DNA of 64,000 bases from Halomonas sp. PR-M31. GTDB taxonomy: Bacteria; Pseudomonadota; Gammaproteobacteria; Pseudomonadales; Halomonadaceae. This document shows positions 36,751 through 46,951 of the stretch, piece after piece. The DNA lies in contig NZ_JIBT01000011.1 in NCBI RefSeq assembly GCF_001039575.1, positions 1 through 64,000 on the forward strand, read 5' to 3'. A model generated the notes under the pieces. That model did no database searches, was not told the DNA's origin, and was given only the letters and a program-made list of their open reading frames with translations. The stretch's first letter is position 1, and every line of letters begins with the position of its first letter. The translations under genes were made by a program, and so were the position numbers.

Positions 36751-37374
36751 CTATCTTGAAGATGGCTGGCTCATGAGCTCAAAGAGTGTATCTATCAACG
36801 CGCCGCCTTCTTCACTCAGCGAAAATTGATCGGGTTCTCGCAGCCAGTCATGGAAAAGACCGCCCAACGTCGATTGCAGCAGATGGGTTGCCGTTTCCGG
36901 AGATAAGGATGGATTCAGAAGATGTTGGTCGTGAGCCTTGCAAAACTGCGCGTATAGCTCGTCGTGACATTCCTGAGCCATGCGATTTTGCATCTCCAGC
37001 GGATTGATGTCGCTGAAGAATTCGCAGCGATGCAGCAGAATCGAATGCACGCGACTTATCTGGGGCTGCTCGAGACGCGCCAGCCCACGATGACAGGCCA
37101 AGCGCAGCGTTTCCAGAGGTGAATCGAGTAAAGCGGGCTCATTGACCTCCTCGATCAGCGCTTCGAAAGGCATGCGCACACGCTCGAGCAAGGCATGAAA
37201 AATCGCCGCCTTGTTCTTGAAATGCCAATAGACGGCACCTCGGGTCATCCCGGCCTGACACGCAATCTGATTCAAGGAAGTGCGCGCTACGCCGTTGTCG
37301 AAAAAGGTTTTCTCGGCGGCATCAAGCAAGGCTTCACGAGTGGCACTGGCTTCGGCTTTGGTACGTCTAGCCAT
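36751..37374 (-). CDS. TetR-family repressor of the RND pump (AcrR/TtgR-like)
   Basis: A 207-aa regulator. The N-terminal HTH (about residues 30-55) reads TSLNQIACQAGMTRGAVYWH followed by FKNKAAIFHALLER, diagnostic of AcrR/TtgR/SmeT drug-efflux repressors. The C-terminal ligand domain holds LLHRCEFFSDINPLEMQ and LLQSTLGGLFHDWL. It is divergent from the RND adaptor gene, with a palindrome (37438-37453) between them, so autoregulation and repression of the pump with drug release are expected. Confidence 0.92.
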   Translation of the reverse strand: MARRTKAEASATREALLDAAEKTFFDNGVARTSLNQIACQAGMTRGAVYWHFKNKAAIFHALLERVRMPFEALIEEVNEPALLDSPLETLRLACHRGLARLEQPQISRVHSILLHRCEFFSDINPLEMQNRMAQECHDELYAQFCKAHDQHLLNPSLSPETATHLLQSTLGGLFHDWLREPDQFSLSEEGGALIDTLFELMSQPSSR

Positions 37375-37437
37375 GATTTACATCGACTCACTGAAAAAGC
37401 ACGTAACGTCATCATAACGCCAAGAGGACGACATTTA

Positions 37438-37453
37438 CATACATGGATGTATG
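37438..37453 (+). promoter_or_regulatory. TetR-type operator
   Basis: CATACAT-GG-ATGTATG is a perfect seven-base-arm palindrome in the divergent regulator/pump region. It resembles the ACATNCAT-type operator of AcrR-class repressors. It lies 64 bases from the TetR start and 74 bases from the adaptor start. Confidence 0.75.
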
Positions 37454-37526
37454 GTTGTATCCTGTGCGGCCATCGGCCGACTCTCTGAGGCCACCGAACG
37501 TAAGTAAAGGACTAAGGAGCGCGCCG

Positions 37527-38831
37527 ATGCGCATATCGATCGCAAGACACGGCTGGGTCGCCGGACTATTGATAGCGTCACTATTGACGGGCTGCGGATC
37601 CGGCGATGACCAGGAAAAGGGTCAACAAAACCAGCAGGATCAGCAAGCGCCAGCCCGGGACGCCAAGGTCATGACCATGGAGCGGCGCACCATCGGCTAC
37701 GATCGCTCCTATTCCGCAAAACTGCGCAGCGAGCAGCAAGTCGCGATCATCGCCCGGGTCAGGGGCGAGCTCGAAGCGCGCAATTTCGAACCTGGAGAGA
37801 TGGTCGAGAAGGGCGAAAGCCTCTATACCATCGAGCCCGATGTCTATCAGGCTACGGTCAATCAGCGCAAGGCGGATGTGCAGAGTGCCAAGGCCAAGGC
37901 CTTTCGTGCGGATCGGGATGCTAGGCGCTATAAGCAGCTGCTGGCGCAGAACTCCGTCAGCCAACAGCAGTACGATCAGGCCGTGGCGGAACGGCGCGTA
38001 GCGGATGCCAATGTGGCTCAGGCCCAAGCTGCATTGGAAAGCGCTAAAATCGATTTGGGCTATTCGGACGTGCAGGCACCGGTAGCCGGCATGATCAGTC
38101 TAAGCGATGTCAACGTGGGTAACGTTGTCGATGTCGGCACGGAGCTTGCCACCATCACACCCATGAATCCCATTGAGGTGCGCTTTGGTCTACCTCAAGA
38201 AGACGCTTTCGATCTGCGCCGTCAGCGCCAGCAGGGTGCTGATATCAAGGCGTCGTTAAAGCTTCCCGGTGGCGATGATTCGACGCAGCAGCTTGAAGGC
38301 AATATCGATTTCCTGGGCTCTCGGGTCGACGACGACACCAGCACCGTGCAGGCCCGGGCCATGTTCGATAATCCCGATGATCTTCTGCTGCCCGGGCAGT
38401 TCGCGCGGGTGCAGCTCCAGAACATGAAACGCTACGACGTCATGGCGGTACCGGAAATTGCCGTGACACAAGGACTGATGGGCCCGCAGGTATTCGTGCT
38501 TGACGATGAGGACAAGGTGCGAACTTGCAACGTGACCTTGGGTGATTTGGCGGGGCCGCTTCAGATCATCACCGATGGTCTGAAATCTGGCGATCGCGTC
38601 ATCGTCAGCGATCCTGGTGGGCTCGAAGCCGGCGCCAAGATCAATCCGCAGCCTTACTCCGGCGATCCCGAAAAGCTTTCCGCACAGGAAAACGATAAGT
38701 CAGAATCTTCATCGAACGGTTCCGCCAAGCAGGATGGCGGGCAAGAGCCTTCGAGTGAATCCGGCAGTGATGACCCGTCTTCGAAGCAGTCGTCTTCGGA
38801 TAAGGCCAAGGAACAGGGCGACGAGGCATGA
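37527..38831 (+). CDS. RND efflux periplasmic adaptor (AcrA/MexA-like lipoprotein)
   Basis: A 434-aa membrane-fusion protein linking pump and outer-membrane channel. Start at ATG 37527 with AAGGAG ten bases upstream. The signal has a lipobox (LLIASLLTGCGSG). Domains: beta-barrel/lipoyl start RSYSAKLRSEQQVAIIARVR, lipoyl GELEARNFEPGEMVEKGESL, helical hairpin (VNQRKADVQSAKAKAFRADR), IDLGYSDVQAPVAGMISLSD and the beta-barrel LLLPGQFARVQLQ. After about residue 375 comes a long polar tail of Ser, Lys, Asp and Glu, which is unusual in length. Stop and acrB start overlap (ATGA at 38828). Confidence 0.94.
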   Translation: MRISIARHGWVAGLLIASLLTGCGSGDDQEKGQQNQQDQQAPARDAKVMTMERRTIGYDRSYSAKLRSEQQVAIIARVRGELEARNFEPGEMVEKGESLYTIEPDVYQATVNQRKADVQSAKAKAFRADRDARRYKQLLAQNSVSQQQYDQAVAERRVADANVAQAQAALESAKIDLGYSDVQAPVAGMISLSDVNVGNVVDVGTELATITPMNPIEVRFGLPQEDAFDLRRQRQQGADIKASLKLPGGDDSTQQLEGNIDFLGSRVDDDTSTVQARAMFDNPDDLLLPGQFARVQLQNMKRYDVMAVPEIAVTQGLMGPQVFVLDDEDKVRTCNVTLGDLAGPLQIITDGLKSGDRVIVSDPGGLEAGAKINPQPYSGDPEKLSAQENDKSESSSNGSAKQDGGQEPSSESGSDDPSSKQSSSDKAKEQGDEA

Positions 38832-41800
38832 ATTTTTCCGATTTTTTCATTAAACGTCCGATCTTCGCCACGGTTCTCTCGATCATCATCGTGGTGATCG
38901 GGGCGATGGCAATGCGTGCCTTGCCGATTCAGCAGTATCCAAGCGTCGTGCCGCCTACGGTATCGGTTCAGGCAACCTTCCCCGGTGCCAACGCGGATAC
39001 TGTCTCCCAGACCGTAGCAGCTCCATTGGCGGAGGCGATCAACGGGGTCGAGAACATGCTCTACATGACCTCGACCAGCTCCGATAACGGCATCATGCGC
39101 ATGGATGTGGCCTTCGAGATCGGTTCCGATGGCGATATCAATACCATCAACGTCAATAACCGGGTGCAGTCGGCACTGTCTCAGCTACCAGAAGCGGTAC
39201 AGTCTCAAGGCGTCAATGTCGAGTTGAGTTCTAGCAGTATTCTTCTATTGGTTGCGCTGCGTTCACCCAACGGGGAATACAGCAAGACCTACATGCAGAA
39301 CTATGCGGTACTCAACATTCTCGATGAGCTGCGTCAAATCCCCGGGGTGGGCAAGGCGGAGGCCTTGGGAGGGAGCGAGTTCGCTATGCGGATCTGGCTC
39401 GATCCGGACAAACTGGCGCAATATGACTTGACGCCAGCAGAGGTTGCCAGCGCCATAAGGTCTCAAAACACCGAGGTGCCCGCAGGTAGCCTTGCCGCAG
39501 AGCCGCAAAGTGATCCTCGCGCCTATACTTATACCATCTCTGCCGGTGGGCGACTGACCAGTGCGGATGCGTTTCGTAACATCTATTTGCGCACTAACCC
39601 AGATGGTTCATCGTTGTACCTGAAAGACGTGGCGCGTATCGAACTGGGGGCTTCCTCCTATGCGGTAAACGCCAATCTCAATGGCGCGACCATGGCGCCG
39701 ATCGTCATCAATCAGCAGCCCGAGGCCAATGCGCTGGAGACGGCCTCGAAGGTTCGTACCGCCATGGAGGATCTCGCCGATCGCTTTCCGGCGGGGCTGG
39801 AATACGTAGTGCCTTACGATACTACCTTGTTCATCGATGCCTCGATCACCACCGTTGCCGAAACGTTCATCGAAGCCTTCATCATCGTTGCCGTGATCGT
39901 CTTTCTGTTCTTGCAGAATTGGCGCTCGACGGTGATAGCGATGACCGTGGTGCCAGTATCCGTGCTAGGGGCATTTGCCGGGCTGTATATCCTGGGCTTT
40001 TCGATCAATCTGTTGTCTTTGTTCGCAATGATCCTAGCCATCGGTATCGTGGTGGACGATGCCATTCTGGTGGTAGAGAACGTCGAGCGCCTGCTCGAGG
40101 ATGAAGAAGATATATCGATAACTGATGCGGTCAGCGAAGGTATGCGGGAAGTAGGCGGCCCCGTCATCGCCACCGCCTTCATCATGGCATCCGTGTTCGT
40201 GCCGGTGGCCTTTCTAGGCGGCTTTACCGGACAAATCTATCAGCAGTTCGCCCTGACCATCGCCATCTCCGTGGCTATATCCGCGGTGGTAGCCTTGACC
40301 TTCACACCGGCATTGGCTGCCATTTTTCTCAAGCACAAGAAAAAGCAGAAGCATGAATCCAAGCTGATGCGGGCAGTGCATGCCCCGGGGCGCTGGTTCA
40401 ACAAGGGGTTCGATTGGGTCACCCGCGGTTACATGGCCATCGTACGTGCCTTGATCAAGCTATGGGTGCTGGCCTTGGCGCTGACCATTTTGGTATTGGC
40501 AGGTTCCTTCTGGCTTTACGAAAGCACGCCTTCGAGTCTTGTCCCGGAAGAGGACCAGGGAATTGCCTTGGCGTCCATCAGTCTGCCGGATGCCGCCTCG
40601 GTAGCGCGTACCACCGACTTCGTGGACGCGGTTGGCAAGGAAATCGAAAAGATTCCCGGCGTCGAGTTTGTCTCGGCGATCGCCGGTTACGATCTGTTGT
40701 CCAGCTCGGTCAATACCGCTCGGGGCACCATGTTCGTCAGCATGGAGCCCTGGGGAAGCCGGGATCTTACTGCCAATGAAATCATTGCCCGTGTCAACAA
40801 GATAGGGGCACAAACCCCGGGTGGGTCGGTGCGCTCATTCAACCTGCCGCCCATTCCCGGATTGTCCACTACCGGTGGTTTTACCGGCTATCTGCAATCC
40901 CTGGAGGGTGCCAGCCCGAACGAAATGGGTCAGGCGGCCAACAAAATCATGCAGGCGGCCAACAAGCGCGAGGAACTGGCCCAGGTCTTCACGACCTTCA
41001 ATCCAAACGTGCCGTCCTATCGTGCCCATATCAATCAGCAAAAAGCGCTGAGCTATGGGGTGTCGATTCAAGCACTCAACACTACGCTGTCGAATACCCT
41101 AGGTAACGGTTTCGTCAACTACTTCTCCTATCAGAACCGTAACTTCCAGGTGTTTCTACAGAACGAGGACGAGTACCGTCGCTCCAAAGAGGATTTGAGC
41201 AATATCTTCGTGCGAGGTGGCAATGGCGAGCGTATTCCTCTGGCGGAGTTCGTCACATTGGAGCGTATAACCGCGCCGGCGGTCATGACCCGTTACAGCG
41301 TATATGCTGCCGCGCAGTTTCAAGGGGGGCCGGCGCCGGGCTACAGTTCCGGACAGGCCATTACTGCCATGGAAGAGGTGGTCAATGAGACCCTGGGCGA
41401 TAGCTGGAGCATGGGCTGGACCGGGACCGCCTATCAGGAGATCAACACCGGCAATGCTGCCTCTATCGCGATCATTTTCGGTTTGCTGATGGTATTTCTG
41501 ATTCTGGCGGCTCAGTACGAAAGCTGGTCGTTGCCTCTCGCGGTATTGACCGCGGTACCCTTTGCTTTCCTGGGCGCCATCGGCGGAGTGGCGCTGCGAG
41601 GATTGAACGTTGGGGTCTATGTTGAGGTCGGCATGCTGGTAGTGGTTGGTTTGGCAGCAAAGAACGCCATTCTGATCGTGGAGTTTGCCGAATTGCAGCG
41701 CAAGGATCAGGGCATGTCGATTCGTGAGGCAGCCATTCATGCGGCGGAGCAGCGTTTTCGCCCCATCGTCATGACGTCCTTGGCCTTTATCTTTGGTACC

Positions 41801-42033
41801 CTGCCACTGGCCCTGCCTCCGGCGCGAGTAGCGGCAGTAGCCATGAGATCGGCACCACCGTGGCGGTGGGTATGGCTTCCGTGGCAATACTGGCGAGTTT
41901 CTTCGTGCCGTCATTCTATGCCATGCTTGCAACACTTTCGCAGTGGCTCGACCGCAAGCGGGGCAAGAAGGACAAGCGCAGCGAGGATAGCGATAAAGGC
42001 AGCGAAGGCTCGACCCAAGCCTCCGGATCCTAG
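38828..42033 (+). CDS. RND multidrug efflux transporter, AcrB/MexB-like (frameshifted near C-terminus)
   Basis: Proton-driven inner-membrane pump of the HAE-1 group. Visible: FFIKRPIFATVLSIIIVVIG (TM1), QQYPSVVPPTVSVQATFPGA, the TM4 relay LFAMILAIGIVVDDAILVVE with paired Asp, GGPVIATAFIMASVFVPVAFLG, and QYESWSLPLAVLTAVPFAFL. The frame breaks at about 41813-41820 inside the conserved PLALxSGA block. With one base restored it continues SGASSGSSHEIGTTVAVGMA and VAILASFFVPSFYAML to a TAG at 42031-42033. Reconstructed length about 1068 aa. Without correction the last TM helices are lost, so a sequencing deletion is likely. The outer-membrane partner (TolC-like) is not in this operon. Confidence 0.92.
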
Positions 42034-42060
42034 CTTGCTCGGGGTATGGAGGATGTAATG

Positions 42061-42088
42061 CGAAGCCAAGACGGGAGTCTTGGCTTCG
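42061..42088 (+). terminator. hairpin terminator after the RND operon
   Basis: CGAAGCCAAGAC-GGGA-GTCTTGGCTTCG is a perfect 12-pair stem-loop 28 bases after the corrected pump stop. The T-run is weak (TCGTTTG), so it may be rho-assisted. Confidence 0.7.
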
Positions 42089-42165
42089 TCGTTTGATGGC
42101 GCTTTAGCCAGTGATGGACAAGCAGTAAGATTTCAGTCGATTCACTTGATGCCGCAGGAGTTGGC

Positions 42166-44436
42166 ATGTCGTTTTCTCGCAATTGGTTCACTTTGTTCAT
42201 CGCTGTCTTGCTGCTATTGCTGGTGACGTTATTTTCCGATCCATCCCAGGCTCAGGGCTTGGCCATTCCGAGCATGGGAAGCGTCAGTCAGGATGAAAAA
42301 CAGCCTCAGCAAGACCCGAAAGAATTACGCAATTCACTAGATGATGTCATCTCGACCCTGGAAAGCGACGCGCAGCGTGATGAGCTTCTAGCCAGGCTAA
42401 AGGAGTTACGGGAAGCGAGCGCAAGCGCCTCGGCGCAAGAGGGTGAAGAGCGACAAGGGCTGCTCGGAGCATTGGCGGACTCTTTCAATGCCGCCGGCGA
42501 ACAGGCTCAGCAAGGCAGAGCACCCCTGGACATCTGGGCACAGCGCTCGAAGCGAGCAGGCCAGCGGGTCGAATCGCTGTTTGCCGCTACGAGCCGTGAG
42601 GAGTTGCTGCGCGGCGCCATTGAAACGTCAATACTGATGGGGGTCTGGCTAGGCCTATTACTATTGCTGATAGGAACAGGGCGTTTTCTTCGACGTCGTA
42701 ACGATTGGCCACGAGTGCTGCCTCCAGAACCTCCGGCAAGTTTGCTGATCATTCACTTCCTGCGCAAAGTGCTGCCTTGGGCGCTCTCCTTCGCGGTCAT
42801 GCTGGGTAGCCTGCGGTGGCTTGATGCTCCTGCGCCTTTTAGCGCCATCGTGTTGGTGCTTGCGTATATCACTCTATGTGGGCGGTTGCTTGCCACCGCA
42901 TTCGAAGTGGTCATTTCAGTCTTTACTCGGGGGCATCGGCGCGTCGCGGTAGCACTTCTACGTCAGCAGGCACTGACTCGGCTTTTCGTCATCGGGGCCC
43001 TGGCGGCCTTTGGGGATGCGCTCAATGGCGATCGACTAGAGGCACTACTGGGGAATGATCTATCCGGCTGGCTGTCCGTGTCTGCCAAGGTGCTGGCAGG
43101 CATAGTGGGCATCAGGCTCATAATACGAATACAACGCCCGATCAAGCATTTGATTCGTAATCGTCCCTACGCTCAGCGGCGCAATCAGAATGCGCTACGG
43201 GATTTGATGAACGTTCTTGCACGGCTATGGCACGTGCCGGTGCTGCTGCTGATAGGGGCTTCCCTCTTGGCTATTTTCGTCACCGGAGGGGAGGCGGAAG
43301 GTGTCTTCGTCCGGGCGATCATCGATGCGGCTCTGCTGGTGCTGGCCCTGGTAATTGCTGGTATGCTGCGCCGTCAAAGTGAGAAGACCGTCAAGCGCCT
43401 GCGGCTGTCGCAATATCGTCGTCGTCTCGAACGCTTCGGTTACGCGCTTGCCCATCTGGTCATCTGGGTGGTCTTTGCCGAACTGGCGCTACGCGTGTGG
43501 GATGTATCGCTGTTGGGCATCGGCGCCGATAGCCCGATCAGCGCCCGCATCGGACGCGCGCTACTGGGTATCGGGTTGACCGTCATGTTGGCCTGGTTGA
43601 TCTGGATCATCGCCGATACCGGCATCCAACGGGCGCTCAACACCTCGGCGCGGACGCGGGGTCGTCGCGTCTACAATGCCCGCGCCCAAACCATTACGCC
43701 GCTACTGCGTAACGTAGTGCTGGTCACCATCGTGATCATCGCCTCCATCGTCGGGCTTGCCAACCTGGGCGTGAACGTAACGCCTCTGCTGGCAGGTGCC
43801 GGGGTCATTGGTCTGGCCATCGGTTTTGGTGCTCAGACCCTGGTTCAGGATTTGATCACCGGGCTGTTCATCCTGATAGAGGATTCTCTGGCGGTGGGCG
43901 ACTTCGTCAAGCTTGGCGAGTTCATGGGCGCCGTTGAAGGGCTGACCATGCGGACCGTTCGCCTCAGAGACCTTGATGGCGTGGTACACATCATTCCCTT
44001 CAGTGAAATCAAGTCGATCCACAACATGTCCCGGCAATTCGGTATTGCGCTGATGTACTTGAGCATTCCCCATACCATGAAGATCGACGACGCCACCACC
44101 TTGATGAAAGAAGTGGCGGAGGATCTGCGCAAGGATCCGGTGCTGCGTCATCTGATCTGGTCGCCGTTGGAGTTCCAGGGTATTCAGCGTTTTGAAGAAG
44201 GGGCGGCGGTACTGCGTATTCGCATGCGCACTAAGCCGGAGTATCAGTGGGATGTGACCCGTGCTTTCAATTTGCGCCTCAAACAGCGCTTGGACCAGGA
44301 CGGCCAGGATCTGGCTATGCCGCGCTTGAACGTTGTGGTGCAAAATGCGCCTCCTCCTAGCAAGAATGAATCCTGGGCGCCTGCGGTAGAGCCAACGGTG
44401 GGGCACGCGCCGGGGCAAGGAGGGGATGCAACATGA
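42166..44436 (+). CDS. MscS-family mechanosensitive channel (large, YbiO/MscM-like)
   Basis: A 756-aa inner-membrane channel releasing solutes on hypo-osmotic shock. A signal peptide (LFIAVLLLLLVTLFSDPSQAQ) and a periplasmic helical region (DDVISTLESDAQRDELLARL) precede about nine membrane helices. The MscS core is at about residues 510-700: TPLLAGAGVIGLAIGFGAQT (pore-lining Gly/Ala helix), LVQDLITGLFILIEDSLAVG, GDFVKLGEFMGAVEGLTMRT and VHIIPFSEIKSIHNMS. The C-terminal tail is proline-rich. It belongs with the long MscS relatives such as YbiO rather than the 286-aa MscS. A hypo-osmotic valve fits a halophile. Confidence 0.93.
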   Translation: MSFSRNWFTLFIAVLLLLLVTLFSDPSQAQGLAIPSMGSVSQDEKQPQQDPKELRNSLDDVISTLESDAQRDELLARLKELREASASASAQEGEERQGLLGALADSFNAAGEQAQQGRAPLDIWAQRSKRAGQRVESLFAATSREELLRGAIETSILMGVWLGLLLLLIGTGRFLRRRNDWPRVLPPEPPASLLIIHFLRKVLPWALSFAVMLGSLRWLDAPAPFSAIVLVLAYITLCGRLLATAFEVVISVFTRGHRRVAVALLRQQALTRLFVIGALAAFGDALNGDRLEALLGNDLSGWLSVSAKVLAGIVGIRLIIRIQRPIKHLIRNRPYAQRRNQNALRDLMNVLARLWHVPVLLLIGASLLAIFVTGGEAEGVFVRAIIDAALLVLALVIAGMLRRQSEKTVKRLRLSQYRRRLERFGYALAHLVIWVVFAELALRVWDVSLLGIGADSPISARIGRALLGIGLTVMLAWLIWIIADTGIQRALNTSARTRGRRVYNARAQTITPLLRNVVLVTIVIIASIVGLANLGVNVTPLLAGAGVIGLAIGFGAQTLVQDLITGLFILIEDSLAVGDFVKLGEFMGAVEGLTMRTVRLRDLDGVVHIIPFSEIKSIHNMSRQFGIALMYLSIPHTMKIDDATTLMKEVAEDLRKDPVLRHLIWSPLEFQGIQRFEEGAAVLRIRMRTKPEYQWDVTRAFNLRLKQRLDQDGQDLAMPRLNVVVQNAPPPSKNESWAPAVEPTVGHAPGQGGDAT

Positions 44437-44613
44437 TCGATATCCATGGCGCAGACGATATACTTTCAGGTACATCACATAGTTAATTTTTCTGTTTGTT
44501 CAATTGCTGCTAGGCTGTAAACGAGCGAACGGACATCGCTATGATACTCCGCTCTCGATCATCTGATCCTTTGCAAGGGTCGATCAATCAAGCATTCATG
44601 CGGGAGATAGGCA

Positions 44614-44823
44614 ATGAAAGATTCCAAGACGGATAAATCCGAAGGTCTGGTAGATAAAGCGGCTGGCAAGGTAAAGGAAGCCCTCGGCAAGGCGACCAAC
44701 GACAAGGATACCGAAGCCAAAGGCAAGACGCAGACCGTTAAAGGTGACGCGAAGCAGACCAAGGGCGATGTAAAGGATGCTCTTGATCCCGAGCACAATA
44801 GTCACAATACGAACAAGCCCTAA
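44614..44823 (+). CDS. CsbD-family stress protein
   Basis: A 69-aa, highly charged, helical protein with no signal peptide: SEGLVDKAAGKVKEALGKAT, EAKGKTQTVKGDAKQTKGDVK and an N/H-rich end. The repeated G-K-x(3)-G pattern is the CsbD signature; these proteins are induced in general stress, but their mode of action is unknown. GGGAGA lies before the ATG. A hairpin at 44854-44877 follows. Confidence 0.88.
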   Translation: MKDSKTDKSEGLVDKAAGKVKEALGKATNDKDTEAKGKTQTVKGDAKQTKGDVKDALDPEHNSHNTNKP

Positions 44824-44853
44824 TGTTATAAACGTAGGTGCTTGTCAATACCG

Positions 44854-44877
44854 TCGAGGGGCCTGATGGCCCCTCGA
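44854..44877 (+). terminator. hairpin after csbD
   Basis: TCGAGGGGCC-TGAT-GGCCCCTCGA, a perfect ten-pair stem-loop 31 bases after the csbD stop. No T run follows on either strand. It lies between convergent genes and may serve both. Confidence 0.6.
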
Positions 44878-44922
44878 TGGGTTGTGGCAATTGAATAATC
44901 GTGTTCGATGTGCCGGTTTTCT

Positions 44923-45531
44923 TCAGGAGCTGCATCGATAAAAATGCGCCGGAAGAAAATTCAGCGGTATGAAATCGCGCTGCACCTTGGGAAACGTCTT
45001 GTTCAAGTGAGGTAGCACGCTAGGCGAGAATTGATAGAGCAAAAAGGCGCCGCTAGGCGCTATTACCTGCTGAGTCGAACTCAGGATGCTGTCTTTGACC
45101 GGCCCTGGCAGGGTGCTCAACGGTATACCGGCAATTATATAGTCTGCCAAGCCGAGCCCACGTTCAGCCAATACCTGCTCGATGTTCTCCGCCGATTCGT
45201 GAATGATCTCGAGCCGTGGGTCCGGGCAGGTCTGCCTGAGAAACTCAACAAAATCCTCATTGGTCTCAAGCACCAGCAAGGTTGCCTCGGGATGCATCTG
45301 ACGCAATATCTCGCGGGTAAAAGTACCTACCCCGGGACCATATTCGACCAGTACGCGGGCATTTTGCCAATCGACGTGAGAAAGCATGCGCCGGACCAAA
45401 AAGGGAGAACTTGGAATGATCGAGCCAAGCATCTTCGGATGCTTGAGAAAGTTCTTGGCAAAGAGGAAGAACTGTTTGCTTTGCGACATGGATTGCCGTG
45501 AGTCCTTCATTCCTTGCTTGCTGTATTCCAT
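44923..45531 (-). CDS. SAM-dependent methyltransferase, phospholipid N-methyltransferase-like
   Basis: A 202-aa class I methyltransferase. N-terminal FFLFAKNFLKHPKMLGSIIP with SSPFLVRRML is characteristic of PmtA-like enzymes. SAM-binding motif I is LVEYGPGVGTFTREIL, then LLVLETNEDFVEFLRQT, and ADYIIAGIPLSTLPGPVKDS; the C-terminus is VQRDFIPLNFLPAHFYRC. PmtA methylates phosphatidylethanolamine towards phosphatidylcholine, though the same fold occurs in rRNA dimethylases, so the substrate is inferred. AAGGAA precedes the ATG at 45531; two in-frame ATGs (45510, 45489) are alternatives. Confidence 0.8.
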   Translation of the reverse strand: MEYSKQGMKDSRQSMSQSKQFFLFAKNFLKHPKMLGSIIPSSPFLVRRMLSHVDWQNARVLVEYGPGVGTFTREILRQMHPEATLLVLETNEDFVEFLRQTCPDPRLEIIHESAENIEQVLAERGLGLADYIIAGIPLSTLPGPVKDSILSSTQQVIAPSGAFLLYQFSPSVLPHLNKTFPKVQRDFIPLNFLPAHFYRCSS

Positions 45532-46029
45532 GTTTGGATTTCCTTATCGTCAGACAGATTGGGATTGTCTCATTACCTTAGGCCAACAGGCGCTGCAGGA
45601 AAAGTAATAATGTTCATCAGAACCATTGTTGCTTTGCGTTTTGTCACACAGTGAAACGGTTGGTTAGTGGTATTTGTTGCAATAACCCCTGACACTTCAT
45701 CGTCGACGGCGACACTGCGACAATCTGCCAATAGCTGCGACGGACTGCGGCAAAACGCCACTTCTCAATGTCCCTGTTCCGGCATGAAAATAGCTGCCTT
45801 CCAGCAGAATTCATGTCCCACAGGACTTTACTGGCGTTTCAGCTCGTCTTTCCACGCGTTTTGTGCCTTGCTTAGTGCCAAAGTTCAGTGTCAAAAATCT
45901 CAGTCTCGAACCATTCTCAAGCAAATGTCTATTGATAAGCCAAATGACGATAGCTAGCTGCTTGTTTTAGTGTGCTAACGAACAACCTGTTTCGCGTATG
46001 GCGTCTTTCGGGCTTCAAGAGGTCGTGTA
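45532..46029. other. 500-base cyo upstream region, no confident gene
   Basis: ORFs on both strands here lack a ribosome binding site and protein-like composition. The area is moderately AT-rich and must hold the cyo promoter. I see no clear FNR/ANR or ArcA site. The sequence immediately before cyoA holds AGAGG about seven bases from its ATG. The long gap suggests a regulated leader, but no hairpin-terminator is obvious. Confidence 0.4.
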
Positions 46030-46947
46030 ATGAAAAAGAAGCATTTCAGTCTCATCGTCGGTTTATCGCTACTGCTGCTGCTTGGTGGCTGCGATGCAGC
46101 ATTAATAGACCCTCAGGGGCAGGTAGGGGAACAGCAGTTGACGCTGATCTTGACCGCTTTTGGCTTGATGATGATCGTCGTTATTCCGGTCATTGTGATG
46201 ACGATACTGTTTGCCTGGCGCTATCGTGAGAACGGGGAGGCGACCTACACACCGGACTGGGCACACTCCAACGCAATTGAAACCGTCGTCTGGTTCATTC
46301 CCTTCGTCATCATCGCATTTCTGGCCTGGCTTACCTGGCAGACCTCTCACAGTTTGGACCCGCATAAGCCGCTTGAAAGCGATGTGGCGCCCTTGGAGAT
46401 TCAAGCGGTGTCCCTGGACTGGAAATGGCTGTTCATCTATCCGGAGCAGGGCATTGCAACCGTTAACGAGGTGGCGTTTCCCGCAGGGGTGCCGGTGCAT
46501 TTCAGAGTGAGTTCCGGCACGGTCATGAATTCGTTTTTCATTCCGGCGCTAGGCAGCCAGATTTACGCCATGGCGGGTATGGACAACGACGTTCATTTGG
46601 TGGCCGATGATCCAGGCACCTATTTCGGTCGCTCCGTCCATTACAGCGGCGCTGGGTTCTCCGGCATGACCTTCGATGCCATTTCAACGACTGACGAGGG
46701 TTTTGACGAGTGGGTCAATAAAGTCAAGGAGTCGTCCAAGACACTGACCTTCCCGGAGGAGTATTACGTCCTGGCGGAGCCCACCAGAAACCATCCGGTG
46801 GAGTATTTCTCCGAGGCATCACCTGAGCTTTATACGCAAATTCTGGAGAGCTTTCACGGCGGTAGCGGCGGATCACAGCAGGAAAAACATGGGGAGCAAG
46901 GCGGCGACCATCAGGGTACGCCAATGAGCGCAGAGGCAGCGGAGTAA
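46030..46947 (+). CDS. cyoA: cytochrome bo3 ubiquinol oxidase subunit II
   Basis: A 305-aa inner-membrane lipoprotein ([16 protein letters not shown], lipobox Cys), with two membrane helices ([38 protein letters not shown]) and a periplasmic cupredoxin domain ([33 protein letters not shown]). The CuA-ligand cysteines of cytochrome c oxidases are absent ([11 protein letters not shown]), as expected for quinol oxidases. The C-terminus has a His/Gln/Gly-rich tail. First gene of cyoABCDE. Confidence 0.95.
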   Translation: MKKKHFSLIVGLSLLLLLGGCDAALIDPQGQVGEQQLTLILTAFGLMMIVVIPVIVMTILFAWRYRENGEATYTPDWAHSNAIETVVWFIPFVIIAFLAWLTWQTSHSLDPHKPLESDVAPLEIQAVSLDWKWLFIYPEQGIATVNEVAFPAGVPVHFRVSSGTVMNSFFIPALGSQIYAMAGMDNDVHLVADDPGTYFGRSVHYSGAGFSGMTFDAISTTDEGFDEWVNKVKESSKTLTFPEEYYVLAEPTRNHPVEYFSEASPELYTQILESFHGGSGGSQQEKHGEQGGDHQGTPMSAEAAE

Positions 46948-46951
46948 CACT

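Noticed and set aside
45667-45957. 96-aa ORF upstream of cyoA, and a 62-aa ORF opposite it
   Set aside because: No ribosome binding site, no recognisable motif, low-complexity composition; more likely leader sequence.
45532-46029. FNR/ANR box before cyoA
   Set aside because: A single TTGAT half-site occurs near 45929, but the partner half does not match.
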